Assembly (NCBI RefSeq): GCF_001667735.1
Contig: NZ_LZJN01000169.1
Coordinates: forward strand, 1 to 63,052
DNA: 63,052 nt
Source of the DNA: Mycobacterium sp. E183
GTDB lineage: Bacteria > Actinomycetota > Actinomycetes > Mycobacteriales > Mycobacteriaceae
Reading direction: 5' to 3'
Position 1 is the stretch's first letter; every line of letters starts with the position of its first letter. Below, piece after piece: positions 51,661-60,239 of the stretch. The notes below the pieces were generated by a model. The model did no database searches. It was not told where the DNA came from and saw only the letters and a list, made by a program, of their open reading frames with translations. The position numbers were made by a program, and so were the translations under genes.

Positions 51661-52551
51661 CTATCCTTCGCCGCGCAGGAAGGTCCGAACCCGGTCGAGC
51701 ACCAGCTCCGGGCGCTGGTCGATGATCCAGTGTCCGACCCCGTCGACCAGCTCCACTTTGAAATCGCTGATGTGGTCGGCATACCCGTCGGTGAGGTCGG
51801 GAGTGATCACCGGGTCTTGGGTGCCGGTGAGCCAGCGGACCGGCACCTCGACGCGCGCGTCGTCGAACTCGCCGCGCATCCAGCGCAGCATCTCCCCGGT
51901 CTGGAAGCTGCGATACCAGCGCGAGCCCGCCTCCGCGTGGCCGGGCTGGCGCATGCACTCGGCGTAGATGCGCAGGTCGTCCTCGGGCAGTGCGTAGCCG
52001 CCACCCACCCACGAGCCGAGCACGCGGCTCGCCCTCGAGTTGAGATTGCCGATCATCCGCGGCCCGACGACCGGAAGCGAAATCGGGATCTGATACCAGA
52101 GCCGCCAAAAGTTCCGCGCCGCACGCAGATCGCGCTTCACCCACGGCGCCACCGTGTTGACTCCGAAGAACCCGCTCACCTTCTCCGGGTGGCGCAGCAT
52201 CATGATGAACGCGGCCGGTCCGCCCCAGTCATGCGCGACGAGCTTGACCGTCGCCACACCGAGGCGATCCAGGACGGCCGCCAGGTCGTCGGCCATCTCG
52301 GTCTTGGTGTAGCTCGTGCGGGGCGCCGAGCTCCAGCCGGCGCCGCGCAGGTCGGGGCACAGCACGCGATAGCCGTCGGCGGCCAGCGGGCCGATCAGGT
52401 TGTGCCATTCCCACCAGTTCTGCGGGAAACCGTGCACCAACATCACCGCCGGCCCTTCGGCGGGGCCCGCATCCGCGACGTGGATCGTCACGCCGCCTCC
52501 GAGCTCCACATACCTATGTTCGACACCGTCCAGCGCGGGCATATTGACCAT
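51661..52551 (-). CDS. ephF: epoxide hydrolase EphF
   Basis: 296-residue alpha/beta-hydrolase of the epoxide hydrolase type. It has the oxyanion motif HGFPQNWWEW, the nucleophile Asp in VAHDWGGPAAFI, the cap region with lid tyrosines and the His in GVGHWIIDQ. It adds water to epoxides of lipids or xenobiotics. It corresponds to M. tuberculosis Rv0134 in sequence and order. The start may be ATG 52551 or 52542. It is read away from the sulfotransferase gene on the same strand, with only 29 bases between them, so co-transcription is possible. Confidence 0.88.
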   Translation of the reverse strand: MVNMPALDGVEHRYVELGGGVTIHVADAGPAEGPAVMLVHGFPQNWWEWHNLIGPLAADGYRVLCPDLRGAGWSSAPRTSYTKTEMADDLAAVLDRLGVATVKLVAHDWGGPAAFIMMLRHPEKVSGFFGVNTVAPWVKRDLRAARNFWRLWYQIPISLPVVGPRMIGNLNSRASRVLGSWVGGGYALPEDDLRIYAECMRQPGHAEAGSRWYRSFQTGEMLRWMRGEFDDARVEVPVRWLTGTQDPVITPDLTDGYADHISDFKVELVDGVGHWIIDQRPELVLDRVRTFLRGEG

Positions 52552-52580
52552 GAATGGAGAACGTAGCCGCCTGCCGCGGG

Positions 52581-53816
52581 TTAGGCCAGAAACCGCTCGA
52601 CATAAGGCGCGAACCGGTCGCGCAGGTCGGCCTCGTCCAACCCGAACATCGCGCAGGACGTCGCAACGTTCCCCAGCCGACCGCGCCGATGGCCCGCCAG
52701 GTACTCGTCGATCGCCGACTTGGCGTCGTCGCCGAACGGCTCGCCGGCCAGCGCGTACACCCGTTGGGCGACGCCGATTTCGTCGGCCATGAAGTCGTCG
52801 AACCGGACGTCGATCGACCGATCCGGGCCAATCGTGTCGCGATCGCGGACGAGCGCGGTCAGCATGTCGTCCAAGCGGTCGATCCACGACGCCGCGATCT
52901 CCTCCACCGGGACCGGCGAGCGGTGCATGCGCGCGGAGTAGGTGATCATCGCGATCATCGACAGCGCCACCGGCACCGGGTCGCGGTGGGTGAAAACGAC
53001 GATGCTGCCGGGGAAGACGCGATCGAGCACCGGCACCTGCTCGAGATGCTGGGGCGACTTGAGCAGCCAGCGCCGCCCGCCGCGCAAGAACTGCATGGCC
53101 TTGAGTTGCCGGGCGAGGTATTCGTAGTGCGGCGTCTGGTCGTGGGTCTGGTAGTAGGCACGCCAGCGCGGCACGTGGGCCAGCGTCTCGAAGAGCATGG
53201 TCGAGAAGTCGTTGGCCAGCAGCTGGATCTCTTCGTGGACGTGCTCGGTGGTCATCTCGTGCATCAGCGGGAAATAGGGCATCACGGTGTTGATCACGCC
53301 GACCGCGACGTCCATCCGCGCGCGCCGCGGATCCGGCTCGATCCCGGCCTCGGCCGGCAGCGGGAACGGTTCGACGCTTTCCCAGTACGGCATGGTGCGG
53401 AACGTGGGCGGGGCCGCCAGCAGGTTGTGCAGATGGGTGGTGCCGGTGCGCGGCAGCCCCGCGATCACCACCGGCGGTCGCAGCTCGATGTCGTCGATCT
53501 CGGGATGCCGCCGCACCAGGTCGGTCAACAGCAGCCGGTTCTTGAGCAGCTGCAGCAGCTGCCCGAAGAAATTGACCGTGCCCGCGTCGTGGCGGCCGTC
53601 GATGTCACGCAGCGCGGCCAGATAGACGTCGAGCCGCTCCCGGTAGTCCGGCGGCCCGAAATCGTCCAGGCCGGTGTCGGCGGCGGCCCTGGCGTGCAGC
53701 GCGTCGGCGTCCAGTGGGCAGTCCGGCGCCAGCGAGGCCATCATGTCGAGGATTTGCCGGGCCTCGGGGCTGAAGCGGGGCTCGGCGAGGTCATCAAGGC
53801 GAACGGCGTCGGTCAC
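52581..53816 (-). CDS. sulfotransferase family protein
   Basis: 411 residues of the mycobacterial sulfotransferase group. The PAPS 5'-phosphosulfate loop is VVIAGLPRTGTTHLHNLLAA, followed by LLKSPQHLEQVPVLDRVFPG (substrate/PAPS region) and VFTHRDPVPVALSMI, where Arg and Ser bind the 3'-phosphate. The enzyme transfers sulfate to a hydroxyl group of a lipid, glycan or small molecule. GTG start at 53816, 28 bases from the divergent TetR. This gene and the next nine are absent between ephF and the GNAT gene in M. tuberculosis as I recall it. Confidence 0.87.
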   Translation of the reverse strand: MTDAVRLDDLAEPRFSPEARQILDMMASLAPDCPLDADALHARAAADTGLDDFGPPDYRERLDVYLAALRDIDGRHDAGTVNFFGQLLQLLKNRLLLTDLVRRHPEIDDIELRPPVVIAGLPRTGTTHLHNLLAAPPTFRTMPYWESVEPFPLPAEAGIEPDPRRARMDVAVGVINTVMPYFPLMHEMTTEHVHEEIQLLANDFSTMLFETLAHVPRWRAYYQTHDQTPHYEYLARQLKAMQFLRGGRRWLLKSPQHLEQVPVLDRVFPGSIVVFTHRDPVPVALSMIAMITYSARMHRSPVPVEEIAASWIDRLDDMLTALVRDRDTIGPDRSIDVRFDDFMADEIGVAQRVYALAGEPFGDDAKSAIDEYLAGHRRGRLGNVATSCAMFGLDEADLRDRFAPYVERFLA

Positions 53817-53844
53817 GGCGACTTATGTTACTCTCGGTTTCGTA

Positions 53845-54420
53845 ATGGTAGTGGATTTTGGCCGCCCCCGTGACCCACGCATTGACGGCGCAGTGCTGAG
53901 CGCGACCGTGGAGCTGCTCGCCGAGACCGGCTACAGCGGGCTGTTGGTCTCCGCGATCGCCGAACGCGCGGGCACCAGCAAGCCCGCTATCTACCGGCGC
54001 TGGCCGAGCAAAGCGCACCTGGTCCACGAGGCGGTGTTCCCCATCGGCGCCGCCACCGAGCTGCCCGATACCGGGTCCCTGCCCGACGACCTGCGCGAAA
54101 TGGTCCGTCGTGCAATGCGTTTCCTGACCACCCCGGCCGCCAGAGCCGCCCTGCCCGGGCTGGTGGGTGAGATGGCCGCGGACCCGACCCTGCATTCGGC
54201 GCTGCTGGAGCGATTCGCCGGCGTCATCGGCGGCGGCCTCGCCGAGTTGTTGCGACGGGCGGCGCGCCGCGGCGAGGTCCGGCCCGAAGTGACCGCCACC
54301 GAACTCACGGATGCCATCGCCGGCATCACGCTGATGGGCTTGCTCACCCGCGTCACCGAACTCGACGACGGGTGGGTCGATCGCACAACCACGTTGCTCC
54401 TGAAGGGAATCCGCGCATGA
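53845..54420 (+). CDS. TetR family regulator
   Basis: 191-residue TetR protein: VELLAETGYSGLLVSAIAER, then GTSKPAIYRRWPSKAHLV, with a C-terminal domain of the type found in many actinobacterial efflux and lipid regulators. The start codon ATG 53845 lies next to TTAC-N10-GTAA (53828-53845), a weak inverted repeat in the 28-base gap to the sulfotransferase. It overlaps the DUF1214 gene by 4 bases (ATGA) and should be expressed with it. Confidence 0.82.
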   Translation: MVVDFGRPRDPRIDGAVLSATVELLAETGYSGLLVSAIAERAGTSKPAIYRRWPSKAHLVHEAVFPIGAATELPDTGSLPDDLREMVRRAMRFLTTPAARAALPGLVGEMAADPTLHSALLERFAGVIGGGLAELLRRAARRGEVRPEVTATELTDAIAGITLMGLLTRVTELDDGWVDRTTTLLLKGIRA

Positions 54421-55529
54421 CGCACGAGACGACGACCGCGTGGCAGGAGCTGCTCGCCACCTTGGGCACCCTTGACCGCTCGTTCCTGGAGGGCGACCGC
54501 GCGGTGGTCGACGACCGGCACGTCGCCGACGGTTACCGCATGATCGCCAGCACGCTCGGTGTCGCCTTCGACACCTACCTTTTCACCGAACCCGGCCGGC
54601 CGCAGTTCGTCGCCGTGAACACCCCGTTTCGTCGCGACCGGCGCTGGGGCGGCGACAACACCGACGCCTACTACTACATCTGCCCGATCGATCCGCGGCG
54701 CCGCTACCGCATCAGCGGCAACAAGGGTGACAGCGCCTACTTTTCGGTCACGGCCTACAACGAGCCGTCACCGGGCGCGTGGTCGGACCGGGTGGTGGCA
54801 ATCGTCCGCGACAGCGATCTCGATGTCCTCAATATGGACGCCGCCGGCAACTTCGCGTTCGAACTCGGCCCCACGCCCGACGCGGCCGTCCTGATGACGC
54901 GCGACTACCAGGCCGACCCGCTGACCGGCCGCCCCGTCACCTGGCGGATCGAGGCGCTCGACGAGCCGGACCCGATCCGGCACGGGGATGCCGAGACGGC
55001 CGCGCGGCTGAGGGCGATCGCGACCTGGCTGCGCACCATGTTCGCCATCGTGCCGCTGGCCGTCGGAACGCGCGTGCAGGACCAACACGCCCTCGGACAT
55101 GAGACCGCGCACGCGGCAAATGCATTCGCCGATCCTTACCAGGTCCCCGACGCCAACTTCGGTTGGTCGGCGCGCGACGCCTGCTACTCCTACGGCAGCT
55201 TTGTGCTCGATGAGGACGAAGCGCTCGTCATCACGCACCGCCCGCCGTCGTGCAGGTTCTGGAACCTGGTCGTATGGAACCAGTTCATGGCCACGTTCGG
55301 CGCGGCCGACGCCCGTTGCTCGATAAACGGCCACGCCGCCGCGCTCAACAGCGACGGCACGGTGACCATCGTCCTGTCCCGCGGAATGACCGCCCACCCG
55401 AATTCGCTGACCACGCTGGACTATCCGCGCGGCAACCTCGCCTTCCGCTGGTTCCTGGCCGACGGGGTGCCGGAGCGTCCGGAGGTGCGACTCGTCAAGG
55501 CGACCGACGCGCCCACGGCCGTTCGCTGA
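54417..55529 (+). CDS. DUF1214 domain protein
   Basis: 370 residues. The N-terminal part (LFTEPGRPQFVAVNTPFRRD, then YYYICPIDPRRRYRISGNKG) and the C-terminal repeat (LVVWNQFMATFGAADARCSI, VTIVLSRGMTAHPNSLTTLD) are typical of DUF1214/DUF1254-related proteins. These are beta-rich proteins without a confirmed activity. No signal peptide is visible here. The gene is translationally coupled to the TetR gene, so it probably is its main target. Confidence 0.75.
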   Translation: MTHETTTAWQELLATLGTLDRSFLEGDRAVVDDRHVADGYRMIASTLGVAFDTYLFTEPGRPQFVAVNTPFRRDRRWGGDNTDAYYYICPIDPRRRYRISGNKGDSAYFSVTAYNEPSPGAWSDRVVAIVRDSDLDVLNMDAAGNFAFELGPTPDAAVLMTRDYQADPLTGRPVTWRIEALDEPDPIRHGDAETAARLRAIATWLRTMFAIVPLAVGTRVQDQHALGHETAHAANAFADPYQVPDANFGWSARDACYSYGSFVLDEDEALVITHRPPSCRFWNLVVWNQFMATFGAADARCSINGHAAALNSDGTVTIVLSRGMTAHPNSLTTLDYPRGNLAFRWFLADGVPERPEVRLVKATDAPTAVR

Positions 55530-55587
55530 CGCCCCGGCCGCCGAGCGTGTGGCCCGGGTACGAAAACCGTCGTTGATTTGTCCATAT

Positions 55588-55602
55588 CCCCCACGGTCGG
55601 GG
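55588..55602. terminator. possible bidirectional terminator hairpin
   Basis: CCCCC-ACGGTC-GGGG between the converging DUF1214 and LLM genes, followed by TTTAG on one side. The stem is only four GC pairs long, so the evidence is weak. Confidence 0.3.
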
Positions 55603-55603
55603 T

Positions 55604-56647
55604 TTAGCCGATCTCGCCGACCAGCTCGATGGCCCGGCCGAGCGTGCCAAGCTTCGCATCCAGCGTGTCGCCGGCCGGATACAGCCGCACGGTGTTCACG
55701 CCGGCGTCCCGCCACACGCTGAGCCGGGCGCGAACCATCTCCTCGGTGCCGATCAGCGTGGTGGCCAACACCATCTCGTCGGTGACCAGTGCGGCCGCGC
55801 CGTCGCGGTCGCCGCGCTGCCAGCGTTCGCGTACCTCGGCGGCGATCTCGGACCAGCCTTGGCGGCTGTAGGCCTGGTTGTAGTAGTTCGTGCTGGACGA
55901 GCCCATGCCGCCCAGGCTGAAGGCGAGCTCCTTTTTGCGGCCCGCGACCATGCCGCGCAACTCCTGCGCGTCGGCAGCGAAGGCGACTTCGGCGCCCTGG
56001 CAGATGTCGACGTCGGCGCGGGTGCGGCCGGCGGCGGCCAAGCCCTCGTCGAGGTGTGAGAAGTAGGCCTCGCCGGCACCCTCCGGGACGAAGCTGGTGC
56101 CCAGCCACCCGTCGGCGGTCCGACCCGTCAACCGCAGCATCGCCGGTGAGAGCGCGGCAAGGTAGATCGGGATCGGGTGCTCGGGCCGGGTCGACAACCG
56201 CATCGGCACCCCTTCGCCGCCGGGCAGCGGAATGTGGCATTGCTTGCCGGAGTAGGACACTTTGCCGCCGGCGAAGACCTGCCGCACGATGTCGACCGTT
56301 TCGGAGATGCGCGCCAGGGGCCGGCTGAAGGAGACGCCGTGCAGGCCCTCGATCACTTGCGGGCCGGATGCGCCGAGCCCGAGGAGGAATCGTCCGCCCG
56401 ACAGGTTGGACAGCGTGATGGCGGTCTGCGCGACCATGACCGGCGAGCGGACGCCCACCTGCAGGACACCGGAGCCCAGTAGGACCCGCTCGGTCCGCGC
56501 CGCGAGATACCCGAGCGCCGAGGGCGCGTCGGAGCCCCAGGCCTCGGCGACCCAGCACACGTCGAGGCCCAGTCGTTCCGCTTCGACGACGAAAGCGGCG
56601 GTTTCGCCCGCGGCGCTGGACAACTCGACCGTCGTCGCGGTGCGCAT
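55604..56647 (-). CDS. LLM class F420-dependent oxidoreductase
   Basis: 347-residue luciferase-like TIM-barrel protein. It has LGLDVCWVAEAWGSDAPSAL, GSGVLQVGVRSPVMVAQTAI and LSNLSGGRFLLGLGASGPQV, all typical of the mycobacterial F420 group. A Gln-rich, Tyr-rich loop (SSSTNYYNQAYSRQGW) occurs near the C-terminal third. The hydride acceptor is unknown. The start ATG overlaps the stop of the SRPBCC gene as ATGA. The upstream part of this open frame is not coding. Confidence 0.83.
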   Translation of the reverse strand: MRTATTVELSSAAGETAAFVVEAERLGLDVCWVAEAWGSDAPSALGYLAARTERVLLGSGVLQVGVRSPVMVAQTAITLSNLSGGRFLLGLGASGPQVIEGLHGVSFSRPLARISETVDIVRQVFAGGKVSYSGKQCHIPLPGGEGVPMRLSTRPEHPIPIYLAALSPAMLRLTGRTADGWLGTSFVPEGAGEAYFSHLDEGLAAAGRTRADVDICQGAEVAFAADAQELRGMVAGRKKELAFSLGGMGSSSTNYYNQAYSRQGWSEIAAEVRERWQRGDRDGAAALVTDEMVLATTLIGTEEMVRARLSVWRDAGVNTVRLYPAGDTLDAKLGTLGRAIELVGEIG

Positions 56648-57171
56648 CAGCGCACCCCGTGTTCGGCCAGCCTCTTGATCGCCGCGAGTGTCTTGCCGAT
56701 CGCGGCCTCGAACTCGCGCATCCGCACGAACACGATTTTCTGCTCCTTGTCGGGCATCGACTCGATGGCCACCGACAACCCCGAACGGCCCGGCCCCATC
56801 TGCATCCAGTAGCTCAGCGCGGTGCCGCCGTCGCGGGGCGTCAGCCTGAACCGCCACATCGCCGCGGGATTGTCGGGTTCGCCTACGGCCCAGGAGAATT
56901 CACGCGGCTCGTCGCATGCGACGATCTGGGAGGTGGTGCTCCATTGCCCGAACGCGTCGTGCTGGTTGTGTCCGACGAAGCGCGCGCCCACGCACGGGGC
57001 GTCGGCACCCTCGGCCCACTCGACGGCTTGCAACTCGTTGCTCAGGGTCGGCATCAGCTTGATGTCGGAAACCAGGCTCCACACCCGGGCCGGATCCGCA
57101 TCGATCCACGTCGATGCCTCCACCGTCGGTTTGTCCGCATAGCGTGCGCCGGTCCACTCCACGCAGCCCAT
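56647..57171 (-). CDS. SRPBCC family protein
   Basis: 174 residues with the polyketide-cyclase/START-like fold: VEASTWIDADPARVWSLVSD, IKLMPTLSNELQAVEW and a long C-terminal helix. The conserved Trp/Glu pattern around SQIVACDEPREFSWAVGEPD supports a ligand pocket. It is coupled to the LLM oxidoreductase, repeating the LLM/SRPBCC pairing seen at 14.5-17 kb. Start ATG 57171. Function unknown, likely binding of the F420 enzyme's hydrophobic substrate. Confidence 0.75.
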   Translation of the reverse strand: MGCVEWTGARYADKPTVEASTWIDADPARVWSLVSDIKLMPTLSNELQAVEWAEGADAPCVGARFVGHNQHDAFGQWSTTSQIVACDEPREFSWAVGEPDNPAAMWRFRLTPRDGGTALSYWMQMGPGRSGLSVAIESMPDKEQKIVFVRMREFEAAIGKTLAAIKRLAEHGVR

Positions 57172-57221
57172 TGTCCCCCGCGCGCAAGGCCCGGTTTGCG
57201 CGTGGGGGACGTGGGCGACCG

Positions 57222-58328
57222 TCAGGCGGCCACGGGCACCGGATCGGCCGAGCGGTCGCCGGTAACCTTGCGCACCACGGAGTCGGGGAACGCCAGCCGA
57301 ACGATCTTGCGGACGACCGTCCCGAACTGCCTCAGCAGCGGGCCGCGGTTGTAGGGGATGCCGTAGCGCTCGCAGATCTCCTGCACCTCCGGCGCGATCT
57401 CGGCGTACCGGCGTGCCGGCATGTCCGGGAACAGGTGGTGCTCGATCTGGTGGGAGAGGTTGCCCGATAGCAGGTGAAAGAGCTTGCCGCCGGTCAGGTT
57501 TGCCGAACCGAGGACCTGGCGGAAGTACCACATGCCGCGCGACTCGTCCTTGGTCTCCTCGACGGTGAACTCCTGGGTGCCGTCGGGGAAATGGCCGCAG
57601 AAGATGATCATGTACGACCACACGTTGCGCATCAGGTTGGCCGACAGGTTGCCCGCGAAGACGAACGGCGCGAAGGGGCCGGCCAGCAGCGGGAAGGCCA
57701 CGTAGTCCTTCAGCGTCTGCCGGCGAGTCTTCTTCCAGATCTCGCGCAGCACCTCGCGCTTGTCGGCGATTTCGATCTCACCCGCGCGGATGCGCTCGGT
57801 TTCCAGCTCGTGCAGCGCGACGCCGTACTGGAACAGCACCATAAGCAGGAAGGCGTAGAGCGGGTTGCCCAGGAAGTAGGGCTCCCAGCGCTGGTCTTCG
57901 CTCATCCGCAGGATGCCGTAGCCGATGTCGCGGTCCATCCCCACGATGTTGGTGTGGGTGTGGTGCATGTAGTTGTGCGAATGCCGCCACTGATCGGCCG
58001 GGCACGCGGTGTCCCACTCGAAGGACCGGCCGGAGATGGTCGGGTCACGCATCCAGTCGTATTGACCGTGCATGATGTTGTGGCCGATCTCCATGTTGTC
58101 CAGGATCTTGGACAAGCCGAGCATCGTGGTTCCCAGCAGCCAGGCGGGCGGCAGGAAGAGCAGCGCGCGCCCGCCGACCTCCAGCGCTCGCTGCGCTTTG
58201 ATGACGCGGCGAATGTAGTCGGCGTCCTCGGCTCCCAGGCTGGCCATCACGCGCTCCCTGATGGCGTCCAGCTCGCGGCCGAATGCGTCGGCCTGTTCGG
58301 GGGTCAGGCTGATCTTGTTCTGTGTCAT
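57222..58328 (-). CDS. membrane acyl-CoA desaturase, DesA3-type
   Basis: 368-residue integral membrane fatty acid desaturase. The three His boxes that bind the di-iron site are visible: GHNIMHGQYDW (HxxxH), WRHSHNYMHHTHTNIVG (HxxxHH) and NLSHQIEHHLFPDMP (HxxHH). Two or more hydrophobic segments lie around residues 55-80 and 175-195. It introduces a double bond, most likely at C9 of stearoyl- or palmitoyl-CoA, as DesA3 (Rv3229c) does, but is shorter than that protein at the C-terminus. The reductase gene upstream supplies electrons. The N-terminus has a charged helix DADYIRRVIKAQRALEVGG. Confidence 0.9.
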   Translation of the reverse strand: MTQNKISLTPEQADAFGRELDAIRERVMASLGAEDADYIRRVIKAQRALEVGGRALLFLPPAWLLGTTMLGLSKILDNMEIGHNIMHGQYDWMRDPTISGRSFEWDTACPADQWRHSHNYMHHTHTNIVGMDRDIGYGILRMSEDQRWEPYFLGNPLYAFLLMVLFQYGVALHELETERIRAGEIEIADKREVLREIWKKTRRQTLKDYVAFPLLAGPFAPFVFAGNLSANLMRNVWSYMIIFCGHFPDGTQEFTVEETKDESRGMWYFRQVLGSANLTGGKLFHLLSGNLSHQIEHHLFPDMPARRYAEIAPEVQEICERYGIPYNRGPLLRQFGTVVRKIVRLAFPDSVVRKVTGDRSADPVPVAA

Positions 58329-58356
58329 GGCTTTTCCTCTCGGAAATTTCTGGCGG

Positions 58357-59445
58357 CTAGAGCGATAGGTCGACATCGCCGACGGGGACGGACACGCAGA
58401 TCTGCACGTCCTCGTCGGGTCCGGTGGACACGGCGCCGGTGATCAGGTTGCGCACCGTTCCGGCGGTCTTCCGTCGTGTGCAGGTGTGGCAGATGCCCAT
58501 CCGGCAGCCGTTCTCGGGTGACAGGCCGGCGGATTCCGCCTGTTCCAGCAGCGAGCGTCCGTCGTCGACGACGTCAACCCCGCTGTCGGCGAAGGTGACC
58601 ATGCCGCCCGACGGGCTGGCGGGCGCCTCGAACGACGGCGGCACGAAGCTTTCGGTGTAGACGTTGTCGCAGTGGTCCCGTACGTCGTCGACCAAAGGCG
58701 TTGGGCCGCAGACGAACACCGCGTCGGGTGACGCCATGGCGGCGTCCAGATGCGCGGCGCCGAACCGGCCTTCCAGATCGCCACCGCCGGATCGGGTGTA
58801 GCCGTGCAGCACGCGGACGCCGGGCAGGGTCGCCAGCTCGTCGCGGTAGCAGGCCTCGGCCGCGGTGCGTGCGTAGTGCACGAACGCGATCTCGCCCGGG
58901 TGATTCTCGGCGACCAGCGTGCGCAGCATCGCCATCACCGGAGTGATGCCGCTGCCACCGGAGACGAAGAGGATCCGGTTCGGTCGGTTTGCCGGCAACA
59001 CGAAGTCGCCACCCACGCCCGTCAAGCCGACCACCATGCCGCGACGGCCTTGCTCGTACAGGTAGTTGGAGACCAGGCCGCCGTCGTGCCGGCCGATGGT
59101 CAGCTCGAGATTGGCGGCTCCTTCGACATTGGCCGGGGAGTAGCAGCGGGTGTGCCGGCGACCGTCGATCTCGACGGCGAGGTTGACGTACTGGCCGGCT
59201 TGGACCGTCCAGGCGGAGGTGAAGCTTTCGTTCGGGGCCAGCGTGAGGGTGACGCTGCGCGCGGTGGTGCGGCGCACGTCGATCACCTTGGCGCGGGCCT
59301 GGCCCAGCGTCCAGGTCGGGTCCACCAGCTCGGTGTAACGGTCGACACCGTGCGGCCCGGTGAGCAGATCGAGGAGGTCGGAACCCAACACCCGCTTCCG
59401 AAGAGTTCGGGCGAGGGCCCGACTCGAAGTAGTTTGAGTGAACAT
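58357..59445 (-). CDS. ferredoxin reductase with C-terminal [2Fe-2S] domain
   Basis: 362 residues with domains in the order FAD/NAD(P)H reductase, then plant-type ferredoxin. The flavin site is RCYSPANVEGAANLELTIGR, the NAD site VSGGSGITPVMAMLRTL, and the cluster ligands are Cys in NGCRMGICHTCTRRK (C-x4-C-x2-C) plus a distal Cys in VQICVSVPVG. It passes electrons from NAD(P)H to the desaturase, as Rv3230c does for DesA3. The start ATG 59445 lies inside a 16-base palindrome. It is 28 bases before the desaturase, in the same unit. Confidence 0.9.
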   Translation of the reverse strand: MFTQTTSSRALARTLRKRVLGSDLLDLLTGPHGVDRYTELVDPTWTLGQARAKVIDVRRTTARSVTLTLAPNESFTSAWTVQAGQYVNLAVEIDGRRHTRCYSPANVEGAANLELTIGRHDGGLVSNYLYEQGRRGMVVGLTGVGGDFVLPANRPNRILFVSGGSGITPVMAMLRTLVAENHPGEIAFVHYARTAAEACYRDELATLPGVRVLHGYTRSGGGDLEGRFGAAHLDAAMASPDAVFVCGPTPLVDDVRDHCDNVYTESFVPPSFEAPASPSGGMVTFADSGVDVVDDGRSLLEQAESAGLSPENGCRMGICHTCTRRKTAGTVRNLITGAVSTGPDEDVQICVSVPVGDVDLSL

Positions 59446-59453
59446 ATGTACAC
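59438..59453. promoter_or_regulatory. DesT-type operator over reductase start
   Basis: GTGAACATATGTACAC, half-sites GTGAACAT and GTGTACAT on opposite strands with one mismatch. The reductase start codon is in the centre. Layout resembles the operators I recall for DesT of Pseudomonas. Confidence 0.6.
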
Positions 59454-59502
59454 CGTGCAGCCGCACCACCCGGTCAGTCAAGGGTTTACTGCAGGTCTGT
59501 GG

Positions 59503-59521
59503 TAGGGTTCACACAGTGAAC
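59503..59521. promoter_or_regulatory. palindrome and leaderless promoter over TetR start
   Basis: TAGGGT (59503-59508) is a good mycobacterial -10 element 7 bases before the GTG start at 59516, implying a leaderless mRNA. Overlapping it is GTTCAC-ACA-GTGAAC (59507-59521), a perfect inverted repeat, so binding would block the TetR gene's own promoter and start. Confidence 0.6.
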
Positions 59522-60190
59522 AGCCGTACTCCTAGCTCACGGGTGCGCGGTTCTGGTCGCGAGCGCGTGCGCGAAAGCCGGTCGCGTGAGGAGCGCAAGG
59601 AGGCGACCCGGCGCGCCATCATCGCCGCGGCCCTCAAGCTGCTGCAGGACCGCAGCTTTTCCAGCCTCAGCCTGCGGGAGGTGACCCGCGAGGTCGGGAT
59701 CGTGCCTGCGGCGTTCTACCGCCACTTCGAGTCGATGGAGGCACTGGGGCTGGTCCTGATCGACGAATCATTCCGCAGCCTGCGCGATACCCTGCGTGAA
59801 GCCCGCGCCGGGAAGCTCGACCCGAACCGAGTCATCGAGTCATCGGTGGAGATACTGGTCGCCAGCGTCGCGCAGCGGCGCGAACATTGGCGGTTCATCG
59901 CGCGCGAACGCAACAGCGGGCTGAGCGTCTTGCGCTACGCCATCCGGACCGAGATCCGGTTGATCACCTCCGAGCTGGCGACCGACCTGGCCCGCTTCCC
60001 GCGGCTGCACGAGTGGACCACCGAGGACCTCAACGTCCTGGCGACCCTGTTCGTCAACGCGATGATCGTCATCGCCGAGGCGATCGAGGACGCGCAGAGC
60101 GCCGAGGCGCTCGAAGACATCCGGCGGATCGCCGTCAAGCAACTGCGGATGATCGCGATCGGCATCGCCGGCTGGAAGAGCACCCCTTAG
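59516..60190 (+). CDS. TetR family regulator, FabR/DesT/MadR-like
   Basis: 224-residue TetR protein. The N-terminal arm is Arg-rich (SRVRGSGRERVRESRSREER), and the recognition segment is EVTREVGIVPAAFYRHFESM followed by LGLVLIDESFRSLRDTLREA. This pattern belongs to the FabR/DesT group, which senses the balance of saturated and unsaturated acyl-CoA. Its place next to and divergent from the reductase-desaturase pair supports a desaturase regulator. GTG 59516 is chosen because a -10 and palindrome overlap it. An upstream start would read through the operator. Confidence 0.85.
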   Translation: MNSRTPSSRVRGSGRERVRESRSREERKEATRRAIIAAALKLLQDRSFSSLSLREVTREVGIVPAAFYRHFESMEALGLVLIDESFRSLRDTLREARAGKLDPNRVIESSVEILVASVAQRREHWRFIARERNSGLSVLRYAIRTEIRLITSELATDLARFPRLHEWTTEDLNVLATLFVNAMIVIAEAIEDAQSAEALEDIRRIAVKQLRMIAIGIAGWKSTP

Positions 60191-60239
60191 CGGGCGCCCA
60201 GCCGCCGCATGCGCAGTGAACAGTCGGACACTGGCCGCA

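Noticed and set aside
60205..60220. CAGTGAACAG resembling the DesT-type half-site
   Set aside because: A single half-site in a gap between converging genes has no promoter to control.
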